21,933 bases of DNA from DATBGS01 sp036557885 (GCA_036557885.1 DATBGS010000062.1:1-21933), one strand, 5' to 3'; numbered from the stretch's first letter, positions 1 to 7,109 are shown. Numbers and translations are program-made. Notes: generated by a model not told the origin, from the sequence alone.

Positions 1-76
1 ATGGTAGCAGCATTGTGCGGACCACTCCTGGCACCCCTCCTGACCACCCCACAAACGAAGAGGAGGGTTTTTCTGT

Positions 77-703
77 ATGTTGTGGTTTGAGCATCCCCAT
101 CTGAAGCCGGAGTACCTCCAGGCGGCCAAAGCCGCGCCGCCCCCGCCCGCTGAGCCGTTCCCGCGCAAACGCAAGGGACCACGCCCCATCAGCATTCTGG
201 GCGTGCACCTGCCCATGCTGTCGGTGAAGATGTTTCCCTACTATGTCATTCTTCAGGTCTGCGCTGCCATCGAAGCCTGCCATCGGTATATGGAGGAACA
301 GGGCATCATGCTCTCCATTCGCTACGGCTCGAAGTCGTCGGTGTATGACATAGACGCGCCCTGGGCGGCGTACACGACGTTCTGGCTGGGGCGGCAGGAC
401 GATAGCGACCTGCGGCGGCTCCTGGGCTGGGAAGTGGAGCGCATGCAGCGCATCCATGAGACGACGCTGGAGACGATCACACCCTACGAGCGCAAAGTGA
501 CGACGTTGATCGCCGCCCATATGCTGACGCAAGTCTATCGAGAGATTCGCAAGCGGCACAAGGCAGCGGTGGCGCGAGCGTGGCTGGCGGAGGAGTTGGA
601 GGCGATGCAGCGACACGCGGAGCGGCTGGCGGAGTTCTGGCAGGCGGGAGGAGGCAGGCAGGGGCTGCGCATGCAAGACGTGATGGCACGCCAGCGGGGG
701 TAG
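77..703 (+). CDS. Hypothetical protein, 208 aa, charged C-terminal helix
   Basis: I do not recognise this protein. A good ribosome binding site (GAGGAGG, about 60-66) stands ahead of the ATG, which supports this start. Residues 20-40 are rich in proline and basic residues (PPPPAEPFPRKRKGPRPIS). The middle (about 45-110) mixes hydrophobic and aromatic residues but has no clear membrane span or signal peptide. From about residue 115 to the end it is almost all Arg/Glu/Ala helix, possibly coiled coil. It stands alone: the region upstream is outside the window and the next 580 bases hold repeats. It could be a phage- or plasmid-type accessory protein, but nothing shows this directly. The reading frame is convincing; the function is unknown. 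Confidence 0.7.
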   Translation: MLWFEHPHLKPEYLQAAKAAPPPPAEPFPRKRKGPRPISILGVHLPMLSVKMFPYYVILQVCAAIEACHRYMEEQGIMLSIRYGSKSSVYDIDAPWAAYTTFWLGRQDDSDLRRLLGWEVERMQRIHETTLETITPYERKVTTLIAAHMLTQVYREIRKRHKAAVARAWLAEELEAMQRHAERLAEFWQAGGGRQGLRMQDVMARQRG

Positions 704-760
704 GGGACGCTCTTTCCCTGACAGTTTTTCGCTTCGGAGCACGGAGAGAGGAAGCGCCAG

Positions 761-849
761 ACCCCACCCTTCCCCGGCGGGCTAGCAGCCCGCGCTACAA
801 AGAAGCCGCTCTGCTTGTAGCGCGGGCTGCCAGCCCGCCGGGGTGGGGT
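761..849. repeat. Long inverted repeat made of two head-to-head family-A repeats
   Basis: The left arm contains GGCGGGCTAGCAGCCCGCGC followed by TACAA. The right arm contains TTGTAGCGCGGGCTGCCAGC followed by CCGCC. The arms are near-perfect reverse complements around a 14-base spacer (801-814), and the match extends outward into ACCCCACC / GGTGGGGT. Each arm is itself palindromic (GCGGGCT..AGCCCGC), so the pair can form one long cruciform or two small hairpins. Single copies of the same unit occur at 3281-3315, 18551-18585 (degenerate) and 20458-20484. Confidence 0.8.
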
Positions 850-913
850 GTGGCGCACGCGACAACGCTGCCGCTCAACGCCAAAGGTGTCGGGGAAAAA
901 GGGTAGGGGACGG

Positions 914-975
914 CCCGGCAGAGATGCCGGGGGTACTCCTCAAAGCAGGGGCACCCTAAGACAGAAGGGCACGGC
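914..975. repeat. Composite dispersed repeat (modules B and C)
   Basis: CCCGGCAGAGATGCCGGGGG is a palindromic module (B). It is followed by CTCAAAGCAGGGGCAC (C) and CCTAAGACAGAAGGGCAC. The same modules in the same order recur at 16608-16670, and parts recur at 13571-13757. Confidence 0.75.
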
Positions 976-1204
976 GGCAAAGGGGGTGGGGCGTGGGTAT
1001 GAGGTGCCTCACAGGGCTGCTGTGGCGTTGGTCATAGCAGCCAGCCGCCTTCTATGGTACGATCAATCTACTGCCTCTTGAGGCACTGCGCGGGAACCCC
1101 TCCTCTGCATCGGCAAGCTGCTCATCCCAGGCCAGGCGGCGTTAGGGGACTGAGGAGCTATCCCTACCATCCCAACGATCTCTCGCCAGGTGGAGCATGC
1201 GAGC

Positions 1205-1221
1205 GCGTGGGGAACCCACGC
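1205..1221. terminator. Hairpin upstream of the precursor peptide genes
   Basis: GCGTGGG-GAA-CCCACGC is a perfect 7-bp stem with a 3-base loop, followed by a moderately T-rich run (TTACAGTTCATTGATTGATT). It lies 67 bases before the first precursor peptide start. It could be a weak terminator, or a leader structure or attenuator for the peptides. There is no clean T tract, so the role is uncertain. Confidence 0.35.
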
Positions 1222-1287
1222 TTACAGTTCATTGATTGATTGTTTGGCTCATGAAGACATGAGGAACCATACCAGGAGACACAGATA

Positions 1288-1479
1288 ATGAAAAAGACGA
1301 ATCGAAAGCAAGTGTTAATGAGTAACGGGAAGTCTGTTGTTCTGATAAATAGCACTGAACAACCCAAGGGTCATACTGGCAGCGAAGCCAGGATGGTCGA
1401 ACTGACCGATACCGAGCTACATGCGGTTACGGGCGGTGGGTCTAAGCCTGGGATAGGAAGTGGTAGCAATGATCGGTAG
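1288..1479 (+). CDS. Putative RiPP precursor peptide with double-glycine leader end (63 aa)
   Basis: This small protein begins at ATG 1288 behind CCAGGAG. It is basic at its N terminus and ends its leader in ELTDTELHAVTGGG (residues 38-51). That closely parallels ELSDADLEAVSGG in the next gene and is the usual end of double-glycine leaders cut by C39 peptidase transporters. The candidate core is short, SKPGIGSGSNDR, rich in Gly and Ser and without Cys. It lacks the long helical NHLP domain of its neighbour, so it is a shortened or different leader type. The two genes are 36 bases apart and probably share a transcript. No modification enzyme or transporter lies in the window. The leader similarity is seen directly; the RiPP role is inferred. 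Confidence 0.6.
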   Translation: MKKTNRKQVLMSNGKSVVLINSTEQPKGHTGSEARMVELTDTELHAVTGGGSKPGIGSGSNDR

Positions 1480-1515
1480 AAAAGCAGCCAAATGCACCAC
1501 GATAAGGAGGCATGT

Positions 1516-1806
1516 ATGACACAAGGGACCATTCAAGAGCAAGTGCTGGAACGCGCATTGAAAGACGCGCGCTTCCGCCAGGAATTGCTGAGCAATCCTC
1601 GTACCGTGTTGGCGGAGGAGTACCAGATTCACCTGCCCGAATATGTGACGGTGCGGGTGGTGGAGGAGGCACCGAACACGCTGACGCTTGTCCTGCCAGC
1701 GAGAGAGGAAGCGCTGGAGGAATTGAGCGATGCTGATCTGGAAGCGGTCAGCGGGGGCGTGAAATTTTCGCTTGCCAGGGCTTGTGGCGAGGAGATTCCC
1801 CAATGA
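1516..1806 (+). CDS. NHLP/Nif11-like leader RiPP precursor peptide (96 aa)
   Basis: AAGGAGG lies 5 bases ahead of ATG 1516, which fixes this start over an upstream in-frame ATG at 1492. The protein reads as a nitrile-hydratase-alpha-like leader: helical QEQVLERALKDARFRQELLS (7-26), then LPEYVTVRVVEEAPNTLTLV (40-59), an acidic stretch and ELSDADLEAVSGG (69-81). Such leaders (NHLP family) are found on precursors of ribosomally made, modified peptides, and the double Gly is the expected cleavage point. The core would be residues 82-96, VKFSLARACGEEIPQ, with one Ser (85) and one Cys (90) that could form a thioether ring; a cyclised or otherwise modified product is equally possible. No LanM, radical SAM, YcaO or C39 transporter gene is nearby, so maturation would act in trans. 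Confidence 0.85.
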   Translation: MTQGTIQEQVLERALKDARFRQELLSNPRTVLAEEYQIHLPEYVTVRVVEEAPNTLTLVLPAREEALEELSDADLEAVSGGVKFSLARACGEEIPQ

Positions 1807-1851
1807 AGCACGAGTCTCTTTAAGCGCAGGTATCTACGCCTGCTGAGCGCC

Positions 1852-1875
1852 GGGCCGTTCCCACCGGAACGGCCC
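1852..1875. terminator. Perfect 10-bp hairpin between convergent genes
   Basis: GGGCCGTTCC-CACC-GGAACGGCCC is a perfect stem between the end of the NHLP precursor (+) and the end of the cytochrome-b-like gene (-). It lies 46 bases after the precursor stop and could end transcription from both sides. Neither strand has a T tract after it. Confidence 0.5.
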
Positions 1876-1926
1876 AACCATCTCAGGGCCGGGCTGATAG
1901 GAAACAAGCCATCGTCGAAGTGATGT

Positions 1927-2850
1927 TTAGTGGGCGCCCATAAGCAGGGTGACGGCGTATTCCAGGTGCCAGGCGAGCAGGCCCAGGGCGGCCAGGCTGA
2001 GCAGGGTATGGATGCGGCGCCAGACGCGAATGGTCTGGAGGTGGAGGCGTTCGCGGCGGTTGGCGGCGCGAATGCTGATGGCTTCGCGCATGACGTTGCC
2101 GGTGGTCTGGCGGCGCTCGGCGGCCAGCAGGATGCGATGAGAGTCGGAGGGCTGGGCCAGGTTGAGGATGGGGCCGGTGTCGCTGCGGACGCCCTGGCTG
2201 AGCAGGGCAGGGATGTCTTCGACTTCCGGGTCGAGGTCGTAATAGGCTAAGTCCCAGGGGACGCCGTGCTCGCGGGCGGCGCGGCTGGTGCGCAAAGCTC
2301 GCTCGGTGTCGGCAACGTATTCTAGTTCTTGCTCCAGGTCGTCCATGCGTTCTTCGCCGCTGGCGCTGATGGCTTCGAGGGCGGCGGAGGCAGCGAGGCG
2401 CGGGGCAAAGCGGTCCAGCACGCGGCCCACAATGCCGCTGGCAACGACAGCAATCAGGCCGTAGAGGGCATAGGTGCCGCTGCGGGGGTTGAAGTTGCCT
2501 GCGGCGTGCATGAGGATGAGCACGAGGCCGAGGATTCCGCCGACCATGTGCCAGGCCAGGAAGGTGTGCAGACGCCCAGGCCAGCGCCGCCCCAGGCGCT
2601 TGCGGATGACGTAGCCGAGGCCGACGAGCAGCAAGAGGGCGGTGCCAGCGATGGCGAAGATGTAGCCCATTTTGCTGTCGGGGGCGATGTCGTTGGTTTG
2701 CATGTACCTTCTATACAGGAAGGCGAGGCCGACGCCAGAGGCCAGGGCAAACAGGAAGGCGACGCGCTGGGCGGAGGAATGGCGGATGCCAAACCAGGGA
2801 TAGCGCGGCGTTGGGGCTGGCTCGTGTGGTTGATAGCGGTTATTCGTCAT
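1927..2850 (-). CDS. Cytochrome-b-like integral membrane protein (307 aa)
   Basis: I chose ATG 2850 because it overlaps the stop of the upstream Fe-S gene by 11 bases (ATGACGAATAA), a translational coupling arrangement. The open frame itself extends back to 2952 inside that gene. Hydrophobic spans lie near residues 30-46, 62-80, 96-116, 126-144 and 280-303. Histidines sit in or next to the spans: H95, H101 and H115 around span 3 and H281 and H295 in the last span. This resembles di-heme cytochrome b561 or ferric-reductase-type proteins. A soluble acidic segment of about 130 residues separates spans 4 and 5. As last gene of the redox operon it probably passes electrons across or into the membrane. 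The heme role is inferred from histidine placement. Confidence 0.75.
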   Translation of the reverse strand: MTNNRYQPHEPAPTPRYPWFGIRHSSAQRVAFLFALASGVGLAFLYRRYMQTNDIAPDSKMGYIFAIAGTALLLLVGLGYVIRKRLGRRWPGRLHTFLAWHMVGGILGLVLILMHAAGNFNPRSGTYALYGLIAVVASGIVGRVLDRFAPRLAASAALEAISASGEERMDDLEQELEYVADTERALRTSRAAREHGVPWDLAYYDLDPEVEDIPALLSQGVRSDTGPILNLAQPSDSHRILLAAERRQTTGNVMREAISIRAANRRERLHLQTIRVWRRIHTLLSLAALGLLAWHLEYAVTLLMGAH

Positions 2851-3232
2851 GCCAGCCGCGCCTGCTCCATTCCTGGGACGTGGGGGCATAGCGCGATCTG
2901 CGCGGTGGTCCCAGGTCGTCTTCATCTTGGAGTTCATCCTCTTCTTGTTCATAGGCTTCTTGCTCGTTGTTCTTGCGCAGCAGGCGCATTTTCAACCAGA
3001 TCATCATGGTGTCGCGGTGGAGTCCTACCGGGCAGACGGGGACACAGGCGCCGCAGAGGTAGCAGTTCTGGGCAAAACGCATGACCGGCGCTGAGATGGG
3101 GCCATCGAGCGTTTGCCGGTTGAGTGTTTCGATGGTGATGGGCGCGGCCAGAGCCGGGCACGCGGCCAGGCATTGGTTGCAGCGGATGCAGGCGGCGAGT
3201 TCTTCGGCCACCTGCGAGCGGGGCCGGTGCAT
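2840..3232 (-). CDS. Double [4Fe-4S] ferredoxin-like protein (130 aa)
   Basis: ATG 3232 has AAAGGA 8 bases upstream, so I prefer it to the longer frame starting at 3286, which runs into repeat sequence. Two classic cluster motifs are visible: CIRCNQCLAACP (Cys 15, 18, 21, 25) and CYLCGACVPVCP (Cys 57, 60, 63, 67). The spacing resembles the small Fe-S subunits of HdrC or glycolate/succinate-oxidase-type complexes rather than a free 2[4Fe-4S] ferredoxin. The C-terminal 50 residues are highly acidic then basic, with runs of Glu/Asp, and may be a docking tail. It sits between the FAD oxidoreductase and the cytochrome-b-like gene, as expected for an electron relay. The cluster binding is secure; the physiological partner is inferred. 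Confidence 0.88.
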   Translation of the reverse strand: MHRPRSQVAEELAACIRCNQCLAACPALAAPITIETLNRQTLDGPISAPVMRFAQNCYLCGACVPVCPVGLHRDTMMIWLKMRLLRKNNEQEAYEQEEDELQDEDDLGPPRRSRYAPTSQEWSRRGWHDE

Positions 3233-3280
3233 GGGCTTGTTCCTTTCTTTGCCTGTGTTTGTGTATGCGCGGACCCCCAG

Positions 3281-3315
3281 CCCCACCCTGGCGGGCTAGC
3301 AGCCCGCGCTACAAG
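3281..3315. repeat. Family-A palindromic repeat inside the redox operon
   Basis: The copy GGCGGGCTAGCAGCCCGCGC then TACAAGC lies in the gap between the FAD oxidoreductase stop and the Fe-S gene start, with CCCCACCCT ahead of it as in the 761-849 copy. As RNA it can form a hairpin and could tune or stabilise the operon transcript. Confidence 0.7.
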
Positions 3316-3319
3316 CGGG

Positions 3320-4843
3320 TTAGCTGAAGGCGGGCTGGAATTGCTGGCGCTTGCTGGGGCGTTCGGAGGCGCGGGCGGATGCGGCGGCGCGGCCTACGTT
3401 GCCGGTTTGCAAGGCCGAGAGACGACGGTTGACCAGGAAGCTGCGCACGTCAAAGTCTTCGGTGAGCAATTGGCGTTTGATCTCGCGGATGTCTATCTGT
3501 TCATCAATCAGGCGTTTGATGGCGAGGCCGCCGCTGGCTCTGCGCGGGCCAACGGCCATGTAGCCAACCAAGCGGTTGTTGCGGACGACGATGCGTCGCT
3601 GGAAGTGGGATGAGCCGTTGGTGAGCACCTGGTTGTCGCGGTGGTCGCGCTCGGTGAGCAAGGGCGCGCCTGCAATGAGGATGCTGAGGTCGCCAAGCTG
3701 GGTGGCGTGCCAGAAGCAGCCCAGGACGCTTGAGCGGGCTTCTGCTGGGAAGGCGGCGCCAGTGAGGGCGGCGGCGGCGACGCGGCCCTGCTGGAAGGCG
3801 GAATACCATTGGGCGCGTGGCTGGTGATGGCCGGTCTGGGGGTCTAGAACGGAGGCGACATCGCCAGCGGCGTAAATATCTGAGACGGCGGTTTGCAGGC
3901 GTTCGTTGACTTTGAGGCCGTTGCGAATGTTGAGGGCGACGCTGGTGCCCTGCGCGAGGGAGACGGCGGGCGCTGTGCCGATGCAGGCCAGGACAAGCTG
4001 GCATGGGAGAAATTCGTTGTCGGTGGTGACGATGCCCGCGACGCTGCCGATGCGCCCGACGACTCCGGCCAGTTCGGTTTCCAGGCGGATGTTGATGCCG
4101 GAGCGTTTGATGTGCTGGAGCAAGACTTCGGAGGCAGGTTCGTCTACCTGCCGCGAGAGGATGCTGGAGCCGCGTATGAGCCAGGTGACCTGGACGCCCC
4201 AATAGTGGAGCATCATGGCGGTTTCGGCGGCGTGGAAGCCGCTGCCAATGACGACGACGGTTGAGACGCCAGGGAGACGGCGGCGCAGGTCGAGGTAGTC
4301 TTCCAGGCGGTGCAGGGTGAGCACGCCGTCGAAGCTGCGGCCTGGGCAGTTTTGCGGCAGGGCGGAGGGATGGGCGCCGGTGGCAAGCAGGAGGCGGCCA
4401 TATTTGATAGTGGCGCCTCCGGCAAGCTGGACCTGGCGCGTGGTGGTGTTGAGCCGCTCGGCGCGCGTGTTGATGACGCCGATCCCAAGCTCACGTTCGG
4501 TGCCAGGGGGATAGGCGAGAAGCTGCTCGACTTGCAGCAGACCGGCGCCAAATTGCTTGAGGGCGGGCGTGTTGATGGTTGGGTGGTTTTGTTCGGTGAT
4601 GATGACGATCTCGGCATCGGGGGCATACTGGCGGGCCTCAACTGCGGTGGCGAGGCCAGCAATGCCGTTGCCGATGATGAGCAGGTCGGCGTAGCCAGCG
4701 CGCAGGGCGTGTTCGGCCCGGCGGCTGGAGGCGCGCACCTCCGACGAGCGGTTCCGTTCCAGCGATGGGAGCTTTAAGGTTGAAAGCTGCCGGAACGGAG
4801 ACGCGGAGGTGAAGGGATTGTATTGGTTTGAGCGGTAATCCAC
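3320..4843 (-). CDS. FAD/NAD(P)-dependent pyridine nucleotide oxidoreductase (507 aa)
   Basis: The start is GTG 4843, with AAAGGAGG 8 bases upstream that overlaps the stop of the preceding gene. An unusual extension of about 50 residues precedes the FAD-binding Rossmann motif IIGNGIAGLA (56-65). ATGAHPS follows at 155-160, and a second nucleotide-binding motif VVIGSGFHAAE at 197-207 binds NAD(P)H. The FAD-contacting Asp of IYAAGDVASV is at 328. There is no CxxC, so it is not a disulfide reductase; it fits the rubredoxin/ferredoxin reductase and NirB-type group. The C-terminal 130 residues extend past the core and end in a Ser/Arg/Gln tail. Probable role: oxidise NAD(P)H and feed the Fe-S protein encoded next. 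The acceptor is inferred from operon order. Confidence 0.87.
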   Translation of the reverse strand: MDYRSNQYNPFTSASPFRQLSTLKLPSLERNRSSEVRASSRRAEHALRAGYADLLIIGNGIAGLATAVEARQYAPDAEIVIITEQNHPTINTPALKQFGAGLLQVEQLLAYPPGTERELGIGVINTRAERLNTTTRQVQLAGGATIKYGRLLLATGAHPSALPQNCPGRSFDGVLTLHRLEDYLDLRRRLPGVSTVVVIGSGFHAAETAMMLHYWGVQVTWLIRGSSILSRQVDEPASEVLLQHIKRSGINIRLETELAGVVGRIGSVAGIVTTDNEFLPCQLVLACIGTAPAVSLAQGTSVALNIRNGLKVNERLQTAVSDIYAAGDVASVLDPQTGHHQPRAQWYSAFQQGRVAAAALTGAAFPAEARSSVLGCFWHATQLGDLSILIAGAPLLTERDHRDNQVLTNGSSHFQRRIVVRNNRLVGYMAVGPRRASGGLAIKRLIDEQIDIREIKRQLLTEDFDVRSFLVNRRLSALQTGNVGRAAASARASERPSKRQQFQPAFS

Positions 4844-4857
4844 CTCATCCCCCTCCT

Positions 4858-5196
4858 TTAATCAGCTATCCAGGCTGGCCAGACCCCTTGTGACGTGGCC
4901 CGGTAGTAGACATCGGTTCCTGCGCGCTCGTGAAGATGGCGCAGGAGGTGTTGTATGGAGATAGGCGAGCCAGGGGCAGGGCGAAACCAGTGGGTTTTGG
5001 TCTGCCCCTGGACACGCAGCTCAAAGACGCTATCCTGCTGCACAGCGACGATTACCCCATACAGGTGCGACAGACCGGCTGGCACCTTTGGCTCCAGGGG
5101 TTTCAGGGCTTGCATGCCGCCCAGGGTCAGGACGGCAATCAGCGCGAGGGAGATGCCCCAGGCGGCGATGCGCGGATAGCGTGCAATGAGCGTCAT
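4858..5196 (-). CDS. Small membrane-anchored protein in redox operon (112 aa)
   Basis: The start ATG 5196 follows AGGAGC at 8 bases and lies 11 bases after the previous stop; its own stop overlaps the ribosome binding site of the oxidoreductase. A single span (about residues 10-30, AAWGISLALIAVLTLGGMQA) follows a short basic N terminus, so the remaining 80 residues probably face outside. That part has alternating hydrophobic and polar residues, as in a small beta-rich domain, and ends in VWPAWIAD. It has no Cys or heme motif. I do not recognise a family. Its place between the exported first protein and the electron-transfer genes suggests an assembly or docking role, which is only inference. 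Confidence 0.75.
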   Translation of the reverse strand: MTLIARYPRIAAWGISLALIAVLTLGGMQALKPLEPKVPAGLSHLYGVIVAVQQDSVFELRVQGQTKTHWFRPAPGSPISIQHLLRHLHERAGTDVYYRATSQGVWPAWIAD

Positions 5197-5207
5197 CTCA
5201 GGTGCTC

Positions 5208-6752
5208 CTACTGACAGTTGATTACAACTTGTTTGGTGTTGGCGTCAAAGGCGATGGTGCAGGTCTGGCCGTTGATGGTGGTGGTCCCGGTGCAGCCCTG
5301 GACGGGGGTGCCGTTGATGACGCAGGTGGGGGCGTTGGCCTGGTCGCCGTTGCCGCCCTGATCACCGTTTCCACCATTGTCAGCGGTGCCGCCATTGCCA
5401 AGGTTGATGGTAGCGTCGGTGGTGACGCCGTTGCCGTCCTCCTGGGTGGTGATGGGGCTTTGCTGGCCGGTCAGTTTGGCGCAGTTGAGTTCATCTGGTC
5501 CCCAGGTGGTGTTGAAGCGCTGAGCCAGGAAGGTGAAGAGGTTGTTGGCGGCGCCAGCATCAGGCGAGGGTTTGTTGACCATTGTTGCCATGTCCATCTG
5601 CATGCGGGCGGGCGCGACCTTGAGCATGTTGTTGCAGTAGAGCGTGGTGTCGCCATTCTCTACGCGCTCGTTGACGATGGGGGGCTGGTCTACGCCCAGG
5701 CGGTAGAGATTGGTTTTGGCGCGGCTGACGTTGCCATTCGCCAGCACCATTGGGTCGCCCCTGGGGACGAGCGCGATGGGCGCTTGCTGGAACATGGCGG
5801 CCTGGAGTTCGTTGAGCGGGAGGGAAGGCACAAGCTTGCCGTTATCAGCGAGGTCGGGGGCCATCCAGGGAGTGCAGCCGAGCGCGCCATCCATAGCGAT
5901 GTCTAGCAGGCGGTTGTCGCTGCCGTTGACCTGGACCTGGGCGTTGGCAAGCGCAGCGGTGTTGGCGGCGTTGTTTTGAGCAACCTTGCCGTCTTGTGTG
6001 ACGAGATAGGTGGTGGTGACGTTATCGCTCTGGTCCTGGTCTACGACGTAGAAGTCGCGGACGGTGGGGCAGGGCAGACCGTCGCTGGCGGTGCCGAGCG
6101 CGGGAACTTTCAACGCGCCTGCTTTAATTGCGCGGTTGGCAGCCAGGAAGAATTGAGGCGCGTTGCAGTACGCATACTGTCCGAAGCGGGAGTCGCCCAG
6201 CCCGTTGACGCAATTGGCGGCGGCCAGTGTGCCGTCGTTGGTGCCCTTGAGCCGGAGCGTGTCGCCGTTGTAGCCAAACCAGAGGGCGACGATGGCATTG
6301 GTGGGAAGCTGTGGCGCGACTGGGGCAGCAGCGGGTTGGCTGCCTTTGTCTATGACGAGCGGGTTGTAGATGGAGATCTGGCTGGTGGCGGGGTCAAATA
6401 TGGCGCCCTGGACAAAGGCCATTTGATCGGCGTTGGCCTCGTTGCAGGGGCCATTGGCCGGGTTGGTGGCTGTTAATTGGTAGGGAGTAGCAAGCCCCTG
6501 AGCGCTGAGCGCGCGGGCTGGGACGATGAGCGTGCAGTTGGGGTTGGGGTCATTGGCCGCGTGGGTGATGAGTTGACGGCCATAAGCAATCCCACCGACG
6601 ACTGCGGCTGCGAGCATGGCAAGCAGCCCAAACGAGAGTCCTGTTTTCCAGATGCGCGCTTTGCGCTGCCTCTTGTGCTCCTGTTCTGCCATCCGCTGCT
6701 GCGCAGGCGAGGAAACCTGCTGTGGGCGAAGGCTTGTCTCTGAAAGACGCAT
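5208..6752 (-). CDS. Secreted or membrane-anchored protein of unknown function, first gene of redox operon (514 aa)
   Basis: I use ATG 6752, which has AGAGGAG 8 bases upstream; the frame also opens at a TTG at 6770 that overlaps this site. After a charged N terminus (RKRQRKAR-like), one span lies at about residues 38-56 (SFGLLAMLAAAVVGGIAYGR), so about 450 residues are outside. The outer part is Asn/Ala/Gly rich, has several spaced cysteines (in NPNCTL, NGPCNE, NCVNGL, YCNAP and CNNML, for example), a Gly/Asn/Asp linker (NGGTADNGGNGDQGGNGDQ) and a small C-terminal Cys-rich module (PTCVING, GCTG, QTCTI, INCQ). It has no CxxCH heme motif. I do not recognise a family. It could be the substrate or external partner of the redox chain behind it. 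Confidence 0.8.
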   Translation of the reverse strand: MRLSETSLRPQQVSSPAQQRMAEQEHKRQRKARIWKTGLSFGLLAMLAAAVVGGIAYGRQLITHAANDPNPNCTLIVPARALSAQGLATPYQLTATNPANGPCNEANADQMAFVQGAIFDPATSQISIYNPLVIDKGSQPAAAPVAPQLPTNAIVALWFGYNGDTLRLKGTNDGTLAAANCVNGLGDSRFGQYAYCNAPQFFLAANRAIKAGALKVPALGTASDGLPCPTVRDFYVVDQDQSDNVTTTYLVTQDGKVAQNNAANTAALANAQVQVNGSDNRLLDIAMDGALGCTPWMAPDLADNGKLVPSLPLNELQAAMFQQAPIALVPRGDPMVLANGNVSRAKTNLYRLGVDQPPIVNERVENGDTTLYCNNMLKVAPARMQMDMATMVNKPSPDAGAANNLFTFLAQRFNTTWGPDELNCAKLTGQQSPITTQEDGNGVTTDATINLGNGGTADNGGNGDQGGNGDQANAPTCVINGTPVQGCTGTTTINGQTCTIAFDANTKQVVINCQ

Positions 6753-6886
6753 GGGGCGTACTCCTCTCAAGCTTCCAAAGGTTGAGAATTCTTCACCGAA
6801 TTGCTGTGCTCTTTACCTCATCATTCAGAACACAGAGGCAACAGTAGCATGGAAAAATTCTTGTGTACAGGAAAAGGTGATGCGCT

Positions 6887-6902
6887 TGGTACCAAAGTAC
6901 CA
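6887..6902. promoter_or_regulatory. Inverted repeat, possible operator
   Basis: TGGTAC-CAAA-GTACCA is a perfect 6-bp inverted repeat with a 4-base centre, about 135-150 bases upstream of the redox operon start. It has the size of a dimeric regulator site. No promoter elements could be placed against it with confidence. Confidence 0.3.
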
Positions 6903-7109
6903 GATAAGCGCCTGCTTTGTCGTCTGAATGTTACTATTTGGAGGCTGGTTCGTTTAGACAATTTTTAAAATAATACGGGGATGAAAGAGGTTTTAGGTGA
7001 TACTAGAACAGGGTGATGGGCATGAATGGTTGTGCTGGTGCTGAGATTACTTTTCGTAGGGGTGAGACGTCAAACTGATAGACCATTTGGGGGATGAGGG
7101 TGCTGCGTA

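Larger units (their letters stand above)
704..1287. other. Gene-poor gap filled with palindromic repeats
   Basis: This gap of 584 bases holds no convincing gene. It contains a large inverted repeat (761-849), a module B/C repeat (914-975), a short hairpin TGCCTC-TT-GAGGCA (1072-1085) and a perfect 7-bp hairpin at 1205-1221. The short frames that cross it are built from repeat sequence and lack ribosome binding sites. Confidence 0.6.

Noticed and set aside
1..90. Frame from base 1 to TGA at 88-90
   Set aside because: It could be the end of an upstream gene, but 29 codons are too few to support that and it overlaps the ribosome binding site of the next gene.
2329..3084. Plus-strand frame of 251 codons opposite the cytochrome-b-like and Fe-S genes
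   Set aside because: Gly/Ala/Glu/His shadow of two proteins with clear motifs.
3504..4202. Minus-strand alternative frame inside the oxidoreductase gene
   Set aside because: Arg/Pro/His shadow; the FAD protein in the other frame has intact motifs.
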